Positions 42,877 through 51,596 of a stretch of 64,000 nt of DNA are shown here, one piece after another. The stretch is from Streptomyces sp. NBC_01428. GTDB lineage: Bacteria > Actinomycetota > Actinomycetes > Streptomycetales > Streptomycetaceae. The stretch spans positions 8,494,001 to 8,558,000 of the forward strand of contig NZ_CP109499.1 in assembly GCF_036231965.1 (NCBI RefSeq), read 5' to 3'. The notes below the pieces were generated by a model. The model did not search any database. It was given only the letters and a program-made list of their open reading frames with translations, and was not told the origin of the DNA. The position numbers were made by a program, and so were the translations under genes. How positions within the stretch are numbered: the stretch's first letter is position 1; each line of letters starts with the position of its first letter.

Positions 42877-43362
42877 CTATTCCTCACCGCTCGTCCCGCC
42901 CGTCCGCTGACTCCGTCGACCCGCCGCGGCGACATCGCGCATGGTCAGCAGGAAGCGTCGGACGACAGTGAGGTCCCGGTCGTCGAAGGACCGCATCGAG
43001 GCGACCATCTCCGCGATCAGCGGGCCGAAGAACGACCAGCCCAGGGTCACGGCTCCGTCGGTGACCGTCAGCAGGACCCGGCGGCGGTCGGTCGTGTCGC
43101 GTTCCCGGCGGACCAGGTCCAGCCGCTCCAGCCGGTCGACCAGCGCGGTGGTCGACGCCGAGTTCACCCCGAGCTGCGCACCGAGCCATCCCGGCGTCGC
43201 GGGTGTGTCTGCGCGCGCGGCGTCCAGCAGGTGGATCAGCGCCCGTACGTCGGTGGCGTGCAGTCCGTGCAGCCCGGCGAACTCGCCGGCGAACAGATCG
43301 AGTTCGACCGCGACGGCGCGCAGCAGATGAACGAGTTGGAGTTCCGGGTCACGATCGTCCAT
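42877..43362 (-). CDS. MarR-family regulator
   Basis: 161 residues from ATG 43362 behind GGGAGGG. A winged helix-turn-helix is visible: WLGAQLGVNSASTTALVDRLERLDLVRRERDTTDRRRVLLTVT, including the DxRR wing. Divergent from an alpha/beta-hydrolase gene across 70 bases that hold a palindrome (43385-43399), the standard MarR arrangement, so it probably represses itself and the hydrolase. Confidence 0.9.
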   Translation of the reverse strand: MDDRDPELQLVHLLRAVAVELDLFAGEFAGLHGLHATDVRALIHLLDAARADTPATPGWLGAQLGVNSASTTALVDRLERLDLVRRERDTTDRRRVLLTVTDGAVTLGWSFFGPLIAEMVASMRSFDDRDLTVVRRFLLTMRDVAAAGRRSQRTGGTSGEE

Positions 43363-43384
43363 GACATCCCTCCCGATGATAATA

Positions 43385-43399
43385 TCTTGACCGTCGAGA
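43385..43399. promoter_or_regulatory. MarR operator candidate
   Basis: TCTTGACCGTCGAGA: 7-base arms with one mismatch around a single centre base, in the AT-rich gap between the MarR gene and the divergent hydrolase gene. Confidence 0.55.
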
Positions 43400-43432
43400 C
43401 TATCGTTGGTCGAGCAATCATAGGCGGCGATC

Positions 43433-44275
43433 ATGGATGGCGAGAACGGATTCCGTACCGCGTACGACACCGTCCTGCGGCGGTGGCCCGTGCCCGTCGA
43501 CAGCGTCGACGTGCCGTCCCCGTACGGGACGACCCGGGTCCAGATCGCCGGTCCCGAGGACGGCCCCCCGCTGGTGCTGCTGCCCGGCGGCGGCACCACC
43601 TCCGTGGTGTGGTTCGCCACGGTCGGGGCCCTCGCCGCCACGCATCGCGTCCACGCGCCCGACCTCATGGGCGACATCGGCCGCAGCCGGCACGACGGGG
43701 CACCGCTGCGCGGCGTCCGCGACCTGACGGCATGGCTCGACGCACTCTTCGACGAACTCGCCCTGGACGGGGCGGACTTGTGCGGCCACTCCTACGGCGC
43801 CTGGATCGCCCTCAACTACGCGGTGCACGCCCCGCGGAGGCTCCGCCGGCTCGCACTGCTCGACCCCACCCAGTGCTTCGCCGGGATGAACCCCGCATAC
43901 CTGCTCCGAGCACTGCCGATGCTGCTGCGCCCCACCGCCGAGCGCGTCCAGGCCTTCCACGCGTGGGAGACCGGCGGTGTCCCCGAGGAACCCGCCTGGC
44001 GGACGTTCCTCGGCGCCACCGCCACCGCGCACCGGTCGAAGCTCGTCGCGATGCGCCGCCCCCGTGCACGGGACGTACGGGCGTGCACCGTGCCCACGCT
44101 GGTTGTGGCGGCCGGGCGCAGCCGTGCCCACACCGCACGCCGGGTGGCCGCGGAAGCCGGAAGGCTCCTGCCCGACGCACGCGTCGCCGTCCTCCCGGAG
44201 GCGTCCCACCACTCCCTCCCGACGGAACGGCCGGCCGAACTGAACCGCCTGCTGACCGAGTTCCTGGCAGGGTGA
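43433..44275 (+). CDS. Alpha/beta hydrolase
   Basis: 280 residues. Oxyanion region LVLLPGGGTTS, nucleophile elbow GHSYGAW (Ser near residue 122), acid Asp probably replaced or shifted near VVAAGRS, and the base His in PEASHHSLPTE. No signal peptide, so cytoplasmic. Under likely control of the divergent MarR regulator, which suggests a role in degrading or detoxifying a lipophilic ester or lactone (inference). Confidence 0.88.
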   Translation: MDGENGFRTAYDTVLRRWPVPVDSVDVPSPYGTTRVQIAGPEDGPPLVLLPGGGTTSVVWFATVGALAATHRVHAPDLMGDIGRSRHDGAPLRGVRDLTAWLDALFDELALDGADLCGHSYGAWIALNYAVHAPRRLRRLALLDPTQCFAGMNPAYLLRALPMLLRPTAERVQAFHAWETGGVPEEPAWRTFLGATATAHRSKLVAMRRPRARDVRACTVPTLVVAAGRSRAHTARRVAAEAGRLLPDARVAVLPEASHHSLPTERPAELNRLLTEFLAG

Positions 44276-44388
44276 CCGCGCCCGACCTGTTCCCGTCGGT
44301 CCGCCCGCCGCGAGAGGTGGGCCGGGTGGTCGGCGACAGGCGCGAGGGCCCGTTGTTTCGGACCCCCGGGCCGGGGCAACCGGCGGTC

Positions 44389-44649
44389 ATGGAGACGAAT
44401 GAGGGTACGCAGGAAGCGGTCGAGACCCAGGGCGACGAGCACAACGTCCTCCTCAGCGCCGACACCAACGGCGACGGCAAGACCGACGTCTGGATGACCG
44501 ACACCACGGGCGACGGCAAGGCCGACCTCTACCAGTTCGACACCACCGGCGACGGCGAGATCGACGTCACGATGGTCGAGCGGGCCGACGAGCCGGGCGT
44601 GGACCGTGTCGTGGTCGAGGGCGACGGCGGCCACCCCCTGGAGACCTGA
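44389..44649 (+). CDS. Small acidic protein with three DxNGDGxxD calcium-site repeats
   Basis: 86 residues from ATG 44389. Three consecutive 13-residue units (DTNGDGKTDVWMT, DTTGDGKADLYQF, DTTGDGEIDVTMV) each carry the DxxGDGxxD loop of EF-hand/dockerin-type calcium sites. Acidic throughout, without a signal peptide or membrane helix. Such short proteins are widespread but uncharacterised in Streptomyces; calcium binding is likely but unproven. A terminator follows at 44661-44689. Confidence 0.75.
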   Translation: METNEGTQEAVETQGDEHNVLLSADTNGDGKTDVWMTDTTGDGKADLYQFDTTGDGEIDVTMVERADEPGVDRVVVEGDGGHPLET

Positions 44650-44660
44650 ACGCCGGCCCG

Positions 44661-44689
44661 GCCGTCGGCATCCTGAGCCGGCCGACGGC
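44661..44689 (+). terminator. Hairpin terminator
   Basis: Perfect 9-bp stem (GCCGTCGGC with GCCGACGGC) and an 11-base loop, 12 bases after the small acidic protein gene. Confidence 0.7.
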
Positions 44690-44831
44690 GCCGAGCCCCC
44701 GGGCGGGCCGACCGGCCCGCTCCGCCGTGCGTCGAGCCCACGCCATGGTCCGAGGCCCGGACGGATGAACGCTAGGGTTTGTCCTGTCCGATGCGGCTTG
44801 GCGTGGTGATGTCGTGGGTCATAGGTGATGC

Positions 44832-45344
44832 ATGGAGGGCAAGGCGCGTCCCGAGGCGACCGCTGACCAGGCGTTGTTCGAGATGGACCGCCTGATCGCG
44901 CTCGCGCAGTTCGGCCAGCAGGACATCGCCGGACGGCTCGGGCTCAACGTCACCGACCTGACCTGCCTCGGGTTCGTGATCGAGTCGTCCATGGCCGGCC
45001 GGTCGCTCGGCGCCAGCGACCTGGCCGCGCGGGCCCGGCTGAGCACCGGCGCCGTGACGGGTGTGCTCAACCGGCTGGAGAAGGCCCGTTTCATCCGCAG
45101 GGAAAGCGACCTGAAGGACCGTCGGCGCGTCTGGGTCGTGATGGACGAGTCGGCGCAGGCTCGCATCCTGGAGGTGTACGGCCCGTTCTACGAGCGACTG
45201 CGTCTGCTCTTCGCCGACTACACGGCCGACGAGGTGGCCGTGCTGGCCGACTGGTTCGGCAAGGCCCGGACCGTGATGCAGGAGAGCCTCGACGACATCA
45301 GGGACGCTCCCCGGGGCGAGGGTTCCTCGGCCGCCCGGACCTGA
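44832..45344 (+). CDS. MarR-family regulator
   Basis: 170 residues. Winged helix region: ASDLAARARLSTGAVTGVLNRLEKARFIRRESDLKDRRRVWVVM at about residues 57-100, with the DRRR wing. No divergent partner; the next gene is convergent. The palindrome in the promoter of that next gene (45859-45884) is a possible distant target, which I cannot confirm. Confidence 0.9.
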   Translation: MEGKARPEATADQALFEMDRLIALAQFGQQDIAGRLGLNVTDLTCLGFVIESSMAGRSLGASDLAARARLSTGAVTGVLNRLEKARFIRRESDLKDRRRVWVVMDESAQARILEVYGPFYERLRLLFADYTADEVAVLADWFGKARTVMQESLDDIRDAPRGEGSSAART

Positions 45345-45398
45345 GGGCGTCACGGTCGGGCGTGGACGCGGGGCGGCTCCGCCCATAGCGGGTCGGTT

Positions 45399-45836
45399 TC
45401 AGCGCCCACCGTCGCCCCGTACCGCCGCCGACACGGCCGCCGGAACGGCGGATCGGGACGGTTCGCCCTGCTCCGAGGCCCGCGCGGCGGGAAACGGCAC
45501 GCTCCTCTGTGTCGCCGAGCGGCGCGCTCCCGACCGGCCGGCCAGACGGCATCCGAGGCAGCCGGGGTGCCGCCCCTCCGCCGCCGCCCGGTCCTTCGTG
45601 CGCCAGTTCTGTTCACCGACGGGTCGGGGACCGCTCGGCTTGCCCCACCCACCGAGGTGCAGCACCCACGTGACCAGCGCGGCCGCGACGATCACCGCGG
45701 CTCCGACGGCGATGCCGGCCGACGACCCCTGCGTCAAGGCCGCGCCCGTGACGCAGAAGCCGAGGACGGCGACGGCCGTCCCCGTCCATCCGGCGACGGT
45801 GTGTCCCAGGTCGTGGTTTCCGTGCAGACCGCTCAT
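45399..45836 (-). CDS. HGxxPAAW-like small membrane protein
   Basis: 145 residues from ATG 45836. The N-terminus MSGLHGNHDLGHTVAGWTG is a variant of the actinobacterial 'HG-x-PAAW' family (HTVAGW in place of HTPAAW). Two membrane helices follow (about 15-35 and 40-60), then a positively charged tail with CLGCR. Function unknown. The tail after residue 90 is low-complexity and may reflect a drifted C-terminus. Confidence 0.65.
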   Translation of the reverse strand: MSGLHGNHDLGHTVAGWTGTAVAVLGFCVTGAALTQGSSAGIAVGAAVIVAAALVTWVLHLGGWGKPSGPRPVGEQNWRTKDRAAAEGRHPGCLGCRLAGRSGARRSATQRSVPFPAARASEQGEPSRSAVPAAVSAAVRGDGGR

Positions 45837-45858
45837 GAGGCTCCTCGAAGAGGCGAGG

Positions 45859-45884
45859 CGCGAGACTATTTATCTCGCGAGCTA
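45859..45884 (-). promoter_or_regulatory. AT-rich promoter/operator of the HGxxPAAW-like gene
   Basis: Overlapping inverted repeats: CGCGAG-N9-CTCGCG (45859-45879) and TATCTCGCGAGCTA (45871-45884, one mismatch), next to the AT-rich run TAAATTATATTT. Looks like a regulator site over a promoter. Confidence 0.5.
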
Positions 45885-45927
45885 AATTATATTTCCCTCA
45901 TCGTAGAGGCGGTCCGTGGAGACGGCA

Positions 45928-45956
45928 AACGGGCCGCGTTCCGCACGCGGCCCGTT
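45928..45956 (-). terminator. Terminator of the ParA-like operon
   Basis: Perfect 12-bp stem (AACGGGCCGCGT and complement) with a 5-base loop, 34 bases beyond the last gene of the minus-strand ParA-like pair. Confidence 0.8.
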
Positions 45957-45989
45957 CTGCGTCTGCCGGGGGAGGGACTGGGCGACCGG

Positions 45990-46232
45990 TCAGGCGGTAC
46001 CGGTGAGCGGGCGCAGCACGGCCGCGCCGACGCGCATCAGGGCGGACACCGGAGGCCCCACCCATCGCGTCACCTCCCGCGGAACGGCGGGGTCGAGTTC
46101 GATCGTGACGCGTACGTACCGCAGATCGAGGCGTGTGACCGACGCGTGGGGCGGTGTGGCGGCCTGGCGCGGTGCGGCGGTGTCCGTATCCCGCTGCAAG
46201 GCGGCCCGGTAGGTGTCCCTGCGCTGGTTCAC
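45990..46232 (-). CDS. Small partner protein of the ParA-like ATPase
   Basis: 80 residues from GTG 46232, whose start overlaps the ParA-like stop (GTGA), so the two are translationally coupled. Charged N-terminus, a short beta-like middle (LDLRYVRVTIELD) and a hydrophobic C-terminal helix. No recognised DNA-binding motif. ParA-type ATPases usually pair with a small adaptor; this is the natural candidate. Confidence 0.65.
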   Translation of the reverse strand: MNQRRDTYRAALQRDTDTAAPRQAATPPHASVTRLDLRYVRVTIELDPAVPREVTRWVGPPVSALMRVGAAVLRPLTGTA

Positions 46233-46858
46233 TGCGATTCCTGACGCTTGATGAGTTCGTCCGCGAGGTCCATGTACGCCGAGCCCTTGACCTCCACAGG
46301 GCTGCCGAACGACTGGGCGTACAGGTCGAGCCGTGGAATGTGGGTGGACAGCACGTCGAAGCCCCGCTCGGTGAGCGCCTCACGGGCATCGGCGTCGGGC
46401 CCGGTCCGCGTGGCGTCGGGGCGGTTCGTACGGTTCAGGAGCACGGCGGAGCGGGCCGGCTGGGCGCGCAGCGACTGGACGTCGCCCATCTCGCCGCCGA
46501 TCGGCGCCATCCGGTCCAGCTCGATGGGGGAGGGGGTGACCGGCACGATCCACTCGCTCGCGTACCGCATGATGCTCCGCGCGATGTGGGCGTGGTCCTC
46601 CATCTGCGGGGCGTCGAAGACCACGGCACGCCGGTCGCCGAGGAAGTCGTTCACCCGTCGGTGCACGTCGCCCACGGGCAGGGAGAAGACCGGGAACGGG
46701 AAGCCGCCCGCCAGTTCGCTCCACCGCAGCGCCGAGGACGCGGGGTCGCTGTCCACCAGCAGGGGGGAGTAGCCCGACTCGTGCAGTGCGTGAGCCAACC
46801 ACACCGCGCTCGTCGTCTTGCCCACTCCGGGTTTCAGGTTCACAAAGGCATAGCTCAT
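46229..46858 (-). CDS. Orphan ParA/MinD-type ATPase
   Basis: 209 residues from ATG 46858. Deviant Walker A NLKPGVGKTT (signature lysine replaced by the K-P-G-V-G-K-T-T form) near residue 8, Walker A' LLVDSDPASSA and Walker B-like VVFDAPQ. Short ParA lacking an N-terminal DNA-binding domain, like those that position cargo other than chromosomes. No parS-like palindromes nearby and no parB. No good ribosome site precedes the ATG; an upstream TAGCGT could be a -10 box. Confidence 0.85.
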   Translation of the reverse strand: MSYAFVNLKPGVGKTTSAVWLAHALHESGYSPLLVDSDPASSALRWSELAGGFPFPVFSLPVGDVHRRVNDFLGDRRAVVFDAPQMEDHAHIARSIMRYASEWIVPVTPSPIELDRMAPIGGEMGDVQSLRAQPARSAVLLNRTNRPDATRTGPDADAREALTERGFDVLSTHIPRLDLYAQSFGSPVEVKGSAYMDLADELIKRQESQ

Positions 46859-47076
46859 CGACACAAGAGGCGACGCTAGTGAGTACGGAGGGCCGCCACG
46901 GTCGAGGCGGGGCGCATCGCCTCGTCGTTCACCCTGCGGCGCCCGCGAATCATTCCGATGGATCAACGTCCCGGCGGGGACGGTGGTCCGACGTCCTGTG
47001 ACGCGTCCGGGGCGCGCCCGCCCCCACACGTCGGCGGCTCACGCGCGGCGCCGGACGACCCCGGACCGTCCCGGTC

Positions 47077-48000
47077 TCAACTCGTCCGCCGCCGCGCGTC
47101 CTTCACCTCGCGGTCGACCGCCCAGGCGTCCGCGACCGGCCCGAGGTGGCCGAGCTTGTCGGGATTGATCACCGAGCGAATCGTCAGGATCCGGCCGTCG
47201 ACCACGTCGAGGGCCATGGTGTGCAGGACATCGCCGTCCCGCGTCCGGAAGACCGCGCCCGGCTGGCCGTTCACCTCGTGCACCTCGAACGTCACGTCGA
47301 TCAGGGCCATGTGAGGGTAGACGGAGGCCAGCAACCGGGCCACGTTCTCGGCCCCGACGACGGCCCGGGACAACTGCGGTGCCTTGCCGCCGCCGTCCCC
47401 GACCAGCTGGACGTCGGCCGCCAGCATGTTCCGCAGCGAGCCCACGTCGCCGTCCTTCAACGCGTCGAAGAACCGCGCCGCCAGCTCCTGCCGCTGCTCA
47501 CGGTCCGCCGCGAACCGGGGCCGCCCGTCCGCCATGTGCCGCCGTGCCCGGACGAGCAACTGCCGGCAGGCCGCCTCCGAACGTCCCACCGCCCGCGCGA
47601 TCTCGTCGAACTCGAAGGCGAACACGTCCCGCAGCACGAAGACGGAGCGTTCCAGGGGGCTGAGCCGTTCCAGCAGGAGCAGCGCCGCCACCGACACCGA
47701 GTCCGCCAGTTCCACCGAGCGCTCCGGGTCCTCGTACGGATCGCTCAGCAGCGGCTCGGGGAACCACGGACCCACGTAGGCCTCCCGCCGCATCCGGGCC
47801 GAGCGCAGGACGTCGATCGCGATCCGCGTCACCGTCGCGGACAGGAACGCCTTGGCCGACGTGGGGCGGGTGGCGGAACCGTCGTAGCGGAGCCACGACT
47901 CCTGGACGGCGTCCTCGGCCTCGCTCACGCTGCCGAGGATCCGGTAGGCGATCGAGAACAGCAGCGGCCGCAGTTCCTCGAACTCCTCGACCTTGCGCAC
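47077..48000 (-). CDS. ECF41-type sigma factor (SigJ-like) with SnoaL C-terminal domain
   Basis: 307 residues from GTG 48000 behind GAGGGAG. Sigma2 region 1-75 (LLFSIAYRILGSVSEAEDAVQESWLR), sigma4 about 105-160 (LSPLERSVFVLRDVFAFEFDEIARAVGRSEAACRQLLVRAR), then a fused SnoaL-like domain with the two hallmarks of group ECF41: DGGGK (~residue 205) and NPDKL (~residue 278). In ECF41 the C-terminal domain acts as a built-in regulator in place of an anti-sigma factor. The adjacent carboxymuconolactone-decarboxylase-like gene carries an exact ECF41 promoter (48644-48670). Confidence 0.95.
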   Translation of the reverse strand: MRKVEEFEELRPLLFSIAYRILGSVSEAEDAVQESWLRYDGSATRPTSAKAFLSATVTRIAIDVLRSARMRREAYVGPWFPEPLLSDPYEDPERSVELADSVSVAALLLLERLSPLERSVFVLRDVFAFEFDEIARAVGRSEAACRQLLVRARRHMADGRPRFAADREQRQELAARFFDALKDGDVGSLRNMLAADVQLVGDGGGKAPQLSRAVVGAENVARLLASVYPHMALIDVTFEVHEVNGQPGAVFRTRDGDVLHTMALDVVDGRILTIRSVINPDKLGHLGPVADAWAVDREVKDARRRTS

Positions 48001-48130
48001 GTCGGCTCCCTCATGTCCGAAGCTCCTGCCGCCGGGCCGTGCCGGCCGGGAGCGGGCGACTTCCGGTGATCGTCCGGACCCGTCGGCAGGCCAGCGTAGC
48101 GACGGGCCCGGGGCGGGGCTGCCGGTTCCG

Positions 48131-48604
48131 TCAGTGGAACTGTCCGGGCTCGTAGGCGCCGGCCGGCTGCCGCGTGATGACGTTCAGCCGGTTCACCGAG
48201 TTCATGAACGCGACCAGGATCACCAGGGCGGTGAGCTGGTCCTCGTCGTAGTGCTTGGCGGCGGTCGACCACACCTCGTCACTGACACCCGTGGCCGCGT
48301 CCGCGACCCGGGTCCCCTGCTCCGCCAGGTCCAGTGCGGCCCGCTCGGCCTCGGTGAAGACCGTGGCCTCCCGCCACGCCGCGACGAGGTTCAGCCGCAC
48401 CGCGCTCTCGCCCGCGGTGGCGGCATCCTTGGTGTGCATGTCGATGCAGACGGCGCACCCGTTGATCTGGCTCACGCGCAGGGCCACCAGCTCCTGTGTC
48501 GCGGACGGCAACGGGGAGTTCTTGAGCGACCTGCCCGCCGACATGAAGTACTTGAGGGACGTGCCGGCGGTCGGGTTGGCGAAGTAGTTCAGTCGCGCTT
48601 CCAT
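48131..48604 (-). CDS. Carboxymuconolactone decarboxylase/AhpD-like protein
   Basis: 157 residues from ATG 48604. The peroxidatic-type motif CAVCIDMH (CxxC followed by His) near residue 51 marks the AhpD/CMD family; the text is close to the ECF41-linked 'COE' oxidoreductases (NPTAGTSLKYFMSAGRSLKNS). Likely a thiol-based peroxidase or reductase. It is 130 bases upstream of the sigma gene on the same strand and is the predicted direct target of that sigma factor. Confidence 0.92.
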   Translation of the reverse strand: MEARLNYFANPTAGTSLKYFMSAGRSLKNSPLPSATQELVALRVSQINGCAVCIDMHTKDAATAGESAVRLNLVAAWREATVFTEAERAALDLAEQGTRVADAATGVSDEVWSTAAKHYDEDQLTALVILVAFMNSVNRLNVITRQPAGAYEPGQFH

Positions 48605-48643
48605 GGTGGCCTTCTCCCTGGTCGTCAGTGGCTGTACCCCCGA

Positions 48644-48670
48644 GACGAGGCAGCCCGGCCCCCTGTGACA
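48644..48670 (-). promoter_or_regulatory. ECF41-dependent promoter
   Basis: Minus strand TGTCACA (48670-48664), exactly 16 bases, CGTC (48647-48644): identical to the ECF41 consensus I know from the literature. It lies 40 bases upstream of the AhpD-like start. Confidence 0.85.
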
Positions 48671-48847
48671 TCGCTGGATGTGACCCGCGTCTCCCCGTCG
48701 TGCCGCGGTCACAGCACCGGCGGCGTGAGCCGCACGCCGTGCGGGTACCCGTCCCGTCCGTGATGATCGAACAGGGCCCGCGGCCACGGTCCCGGCGTGT
48801 CACGAGCAGCATCCCGACCGGCAGGCAGTCGACGAAGTGGTGATCTG

Positions 48848-49642
48848 ATGGAGCTGAATCTCGAAGGACGGACCGCGCTCGTCACCGGCTCGACGCAGGG
48901 GATCGGCGCGGCGATCGCCCTAGGACTCGCGCGGGCCGGTGCCCGCGTCGGGGTCAACGGGCGCGACCCCGGCCGGGTGGAGGAAGCGGTCGCGCAGGCT
49001 CGGAAGGAAGCGCCTCGGGCCGACCTCGTCGCCGTGGCCGCCGACCTGGGTACGGAGGAGGGGGCCGCCCGAGCCCAGGAGGTCCTCCCCGAGGTGGACA
49101 TCCTGGTGAACAACCTCGGCATCTTCGGCTCCAAGCCGGCTCTGGAGATCAGCGACGACGAATGGCGGCGCTACTTCGAGATCAACGTCCTCGCCGCCGT
49201 CCGGCTCACCCGCATGTACCTGCCGGGCATGATGGACCGGGGCTTCGGCCGGGTGCAGTACATCGCCAGCGACTCCGCGGTCGTCATCCCGGCCGAGATG
49301 ATCCACTACGGCATGTCCAAGACGGCTCTGCTGGCGGTGAGCAGGGGATTCGCCAAGGAGGCGGCGGGCACGGGCGTCACCGTCAACTCCGTCATCGCGG
49401 GACCGACCCACACGGGCGGCGTCGAGGACTTCGTCTACGAGCTGGTGGACCGGGACCTGCCGTGGGACGAGGCGCAGCGCACGTTCATGCGCGAGTACCG
49501 CCCCCAGTCCCTGCTGCAACGGCTGATCGAACCCGAGGAGATCGCGAACCTCGTGGTCTACCTCAGCTCGGAGCAGGCGTCCGCCACCACGGGTGGCGCG
49601 GTCCGGGTCGACGGCGGCTACGTCGACTCGATCCTTCCCTAG
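48848..49642 (+). CDS. Short-chain dehydrogenase/reductase
   Basis: 264 residues from ATG 48848. Classical SDR: TGSTQGIG nucleotide loop, NNLG, catalytic Ser (ASDSAV), YGMSK (Tyr-x3-Lys) and C-terminal GGAVRVDGGYVDSI. NAD(P)-dependent alcohol/ketone oxidoreductase. Divergent from the ECF41/AhpD operon; ECF41 loci often include an oxidoreductase, but no clear TGTCACA-N16-CGTC box precedes this gene. Confidence 0.92.
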   Translation: MELNLEGRTALVTGSTQGIGAAIALGLARAGARVGVNGRDPGRVEEAVAQARKEAPRADLVAVAADLGTEEGAARAQEVLPEVDILVNNLGIFGSKPALEISDDEWRRYFEINVLAAVRLTRMYLPGMMDRGFGRVQYIASDSAVVIPAEMIHYGMSKTALLAVSRGFAKEAAGTGVTVNSVIAGPTHTGGVEDFVYELVDRDLPWDEAQRTFMREYRPQSLLQRLIEPEEIANLVVYLSSEQASATTGGAVRVDGGYVDSILP

Positions 49643-49916
49643 GACCCAGTAGGTCCCAGTAGGACCCCTTGGGGGCCTAGGACCCCGAGGACTTCCGCGG
49701 GCTTCACGCGTTCGAGGACCCGTGACGCTGTGCCGTCTCACAGCACCGCTCCTCTTCCGCTGTGCGACTGCATTGCGAACACTCCGCCCCCTGTACGCGG
49801 CGGCGGGCGGCTGATGCCATGCCCGGCATGTCTCCCGCATCCCGATCATCAGTTCCGACACCGTCGGCGGACGCGTGTCCTGTGCAGGACGTCCTCTCGG
49901 GACGGGAGCGCAGACC

Positions 49917-51497
49917 GTGAGCGGGGGCGACGGGCAGTCGCTGGCCGTCGTGGTCTTCCTGGGCTTCGTCGCCGTGTCCCTCCTGCTGTGCGGGCTCGCG
50001 GCGGCCGACCTGGACGACCCCGAGCACTTCTACGCGGGCGGCAGCGCTGCCTTCGGACCGGTCGGCGGCGGCCTCGCCATCGCCGGTGACTACATCTCGG
50101 CCGCCACCCTGCTCAGCACCACCGGCTCGGTCGCCCTCGACGGCGCCGACGGCATGCTCTTCGCCGGCGCCACCGTCGTATCGCTCTGTCTGGTCCTGCG
50201 CACCCTGGGCGAACCCCTGCGCCGGAGCGGGGTGTTCACACTCGGGGACTTCCTCGCCGACCGGCTCGGGGATCCCTCGGTACGGCGCGCCCTCGGCGTG
50301 GCGACCCTCGTCGTCCTCACCCCGCTGCTCCTGGTGCAGCTCGGCACCGCCGGACACATCATGGCGGCCATGTTCGGCCTCCCCGACGGGGCGCTCACCG
50401 GATGCACGGTGGCCGGCGGCGCCCTCATGGTCTGCTACGCCGCGTTCGGCGGGATGCGCGGGACCGGCTACGTACAGATCCTCAAGGTCGGCGTGACCCT
50501 GACCGCCGTGGTGCTGGTGGCGGGAATTGTCCTCGCCCGGTTCGGATGGTCACCATCAGCCCTGTTCGACGCCGCCAGGAAGCACTCCGGGGCGGGCGCC
50601 GCCTACGCCCGGCCGGGGCGCCACTTCGGGCCGTCCCTCGCCGGGCGCCTCGACCTGATCAGCTTCCAGGCGACCCTGCTGGTCGGCGCCGCCTGTCTGC
50701 CGCACATCACCATGCGCCTCCACCCGCTGCGCGACGCCCGCACCGCACGGCGGGCCCTCGGCTGGGCCGTGGGCCCCGTCGCGGCGGTCTGCGCCGGAGT
50801 CGTCGTCGCCGGGCTGGGGGCCTGCGCCCTGATCGGCGGGGACGCGCTGCGGGCGGCCGACCCGGGAGGCTCGACGGCCCTGCTCATGGTGACGGGGGCG
50901 CTCGACCCGGCCGACGGCGTCGTCCGGCACAGCATGCTCTTCGCGATCGTCGCCTGCGCCGTGTTCGCGACCACCCTCGCGGCCGTCGCGGGCATCACCC
51001 TGGCCGCCGCCTCCAGCCTCGCCCGTGACTTCCGGAACCGGCCGGCGCACGGCGCCGGGGCCGGCTCGCAGGCCAGGGAGATCCGGCGCGCGCGGGTGGC
51101 CATCGTCCTGGTGGGCGCGGCGGCGGTGGTGCTCTCCGCGGTCCTCGCCGACCGGGGCAGGCTCACGCTCATCTCGCTGTCGTTCACCGTCGCGGCCTCG
51201 GTGCTGGCGCCGGTCCTGCTGTACGCGCTGTTCCTGCCGGGCCACACGGCCACCGGGGTGCGCTGGACGGTCTACGGGACCCTGCCGTTGATCGTGCTGC
51301 TGCTGACGGGTTCGCCTGCCGTCTCGGGCATACCGACCGCGGTCTTCCCCGACCACGACCTGCATTGGTTCCCGCTCCAGACACCGGGGCTCATCACCAT
51401 CCCGGCCGGTTTCCTGCTGGGTCTCGTCGGCCGTGACCGCTCCCGCGCGGCGCCCCAACAGACCTGGCGCGAGCGTCAGTTCGTCCATCGAGGATGA
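49917..51497 (+). CDS. Sodium:solute symporter, ActP (acetate permease)-like
   Basis: 526 residues from GTG 49917, GGGAG nine bases upstream. About thirteen hydrophobic helices. Conserved SSF features: FYAGGSAAFGPVGGGLAIAGDYISAATLL near the N-terminus and the Na+ site region GITLAAASSLARDF near residue 365. Most like cation/acetate symporters. The last residues are a charged cytoplasmic tail. It ends 99 bases before the rifamycin-associated element of the next gene. Confidence 0.88.
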   Translation: MSGGDGQSLAVVVFLGFVAVSLLLCGLAAADLDDPEHFYAGGSAAFGPVGGGLAIAGDYISAATLLSTTGSVALDGADGMLFAGATVVSLCLVLRTLGEPLRRSGVFTLGDFLADRLGDPSVRRALGVATLVVLTPLLLVQLGTAGHIMAAMFGLPDGALTGCTVAGGALMVCYAAFGGMRGTGYVQILKVGVTLTAVVLVAGIVLARFGWSPSALFDAARKHSGAGAAYARPGRHFGPSLAGRLDLISFQATLLVGAACLPHITMRLHPLRDARTARRALGWAVGPVAAVCAGVVVAGLGACALIGGDALRAADPGGSTALLMVTGALDPADGVVRHSMLFAIVACAVFATTLAAVAGITLAAASSLARDFRNRPAHGAGAGSQAREIRRARVAIVLVGAAAVVLSAVLADRGRLTLISLSFTVAASVLAPVLLYALFLPGHTATGVRWTVYGTLPLIVLLLTGSPAVSGIPTAVFPDHDLHWFPLQTPGLITIPAGFLLGLVGRDRSRAAPQQTWRERQFVHRG

Positions 51498-51596
51498 GTG
51501 AGGTCCGGGGCGCACACCTGAGGTGGACGGACGACGAGGGGGAGGGGCGAAGAGGGACACCACACCTCTTGCCACTCTCAACTTATAGCGCACAGG

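Noticed and set aside
48797..48847. An ECF41 promoter before the SDR gene
   Set aside because: TGTCACG occurs but no CGTC follows at 16 bases.
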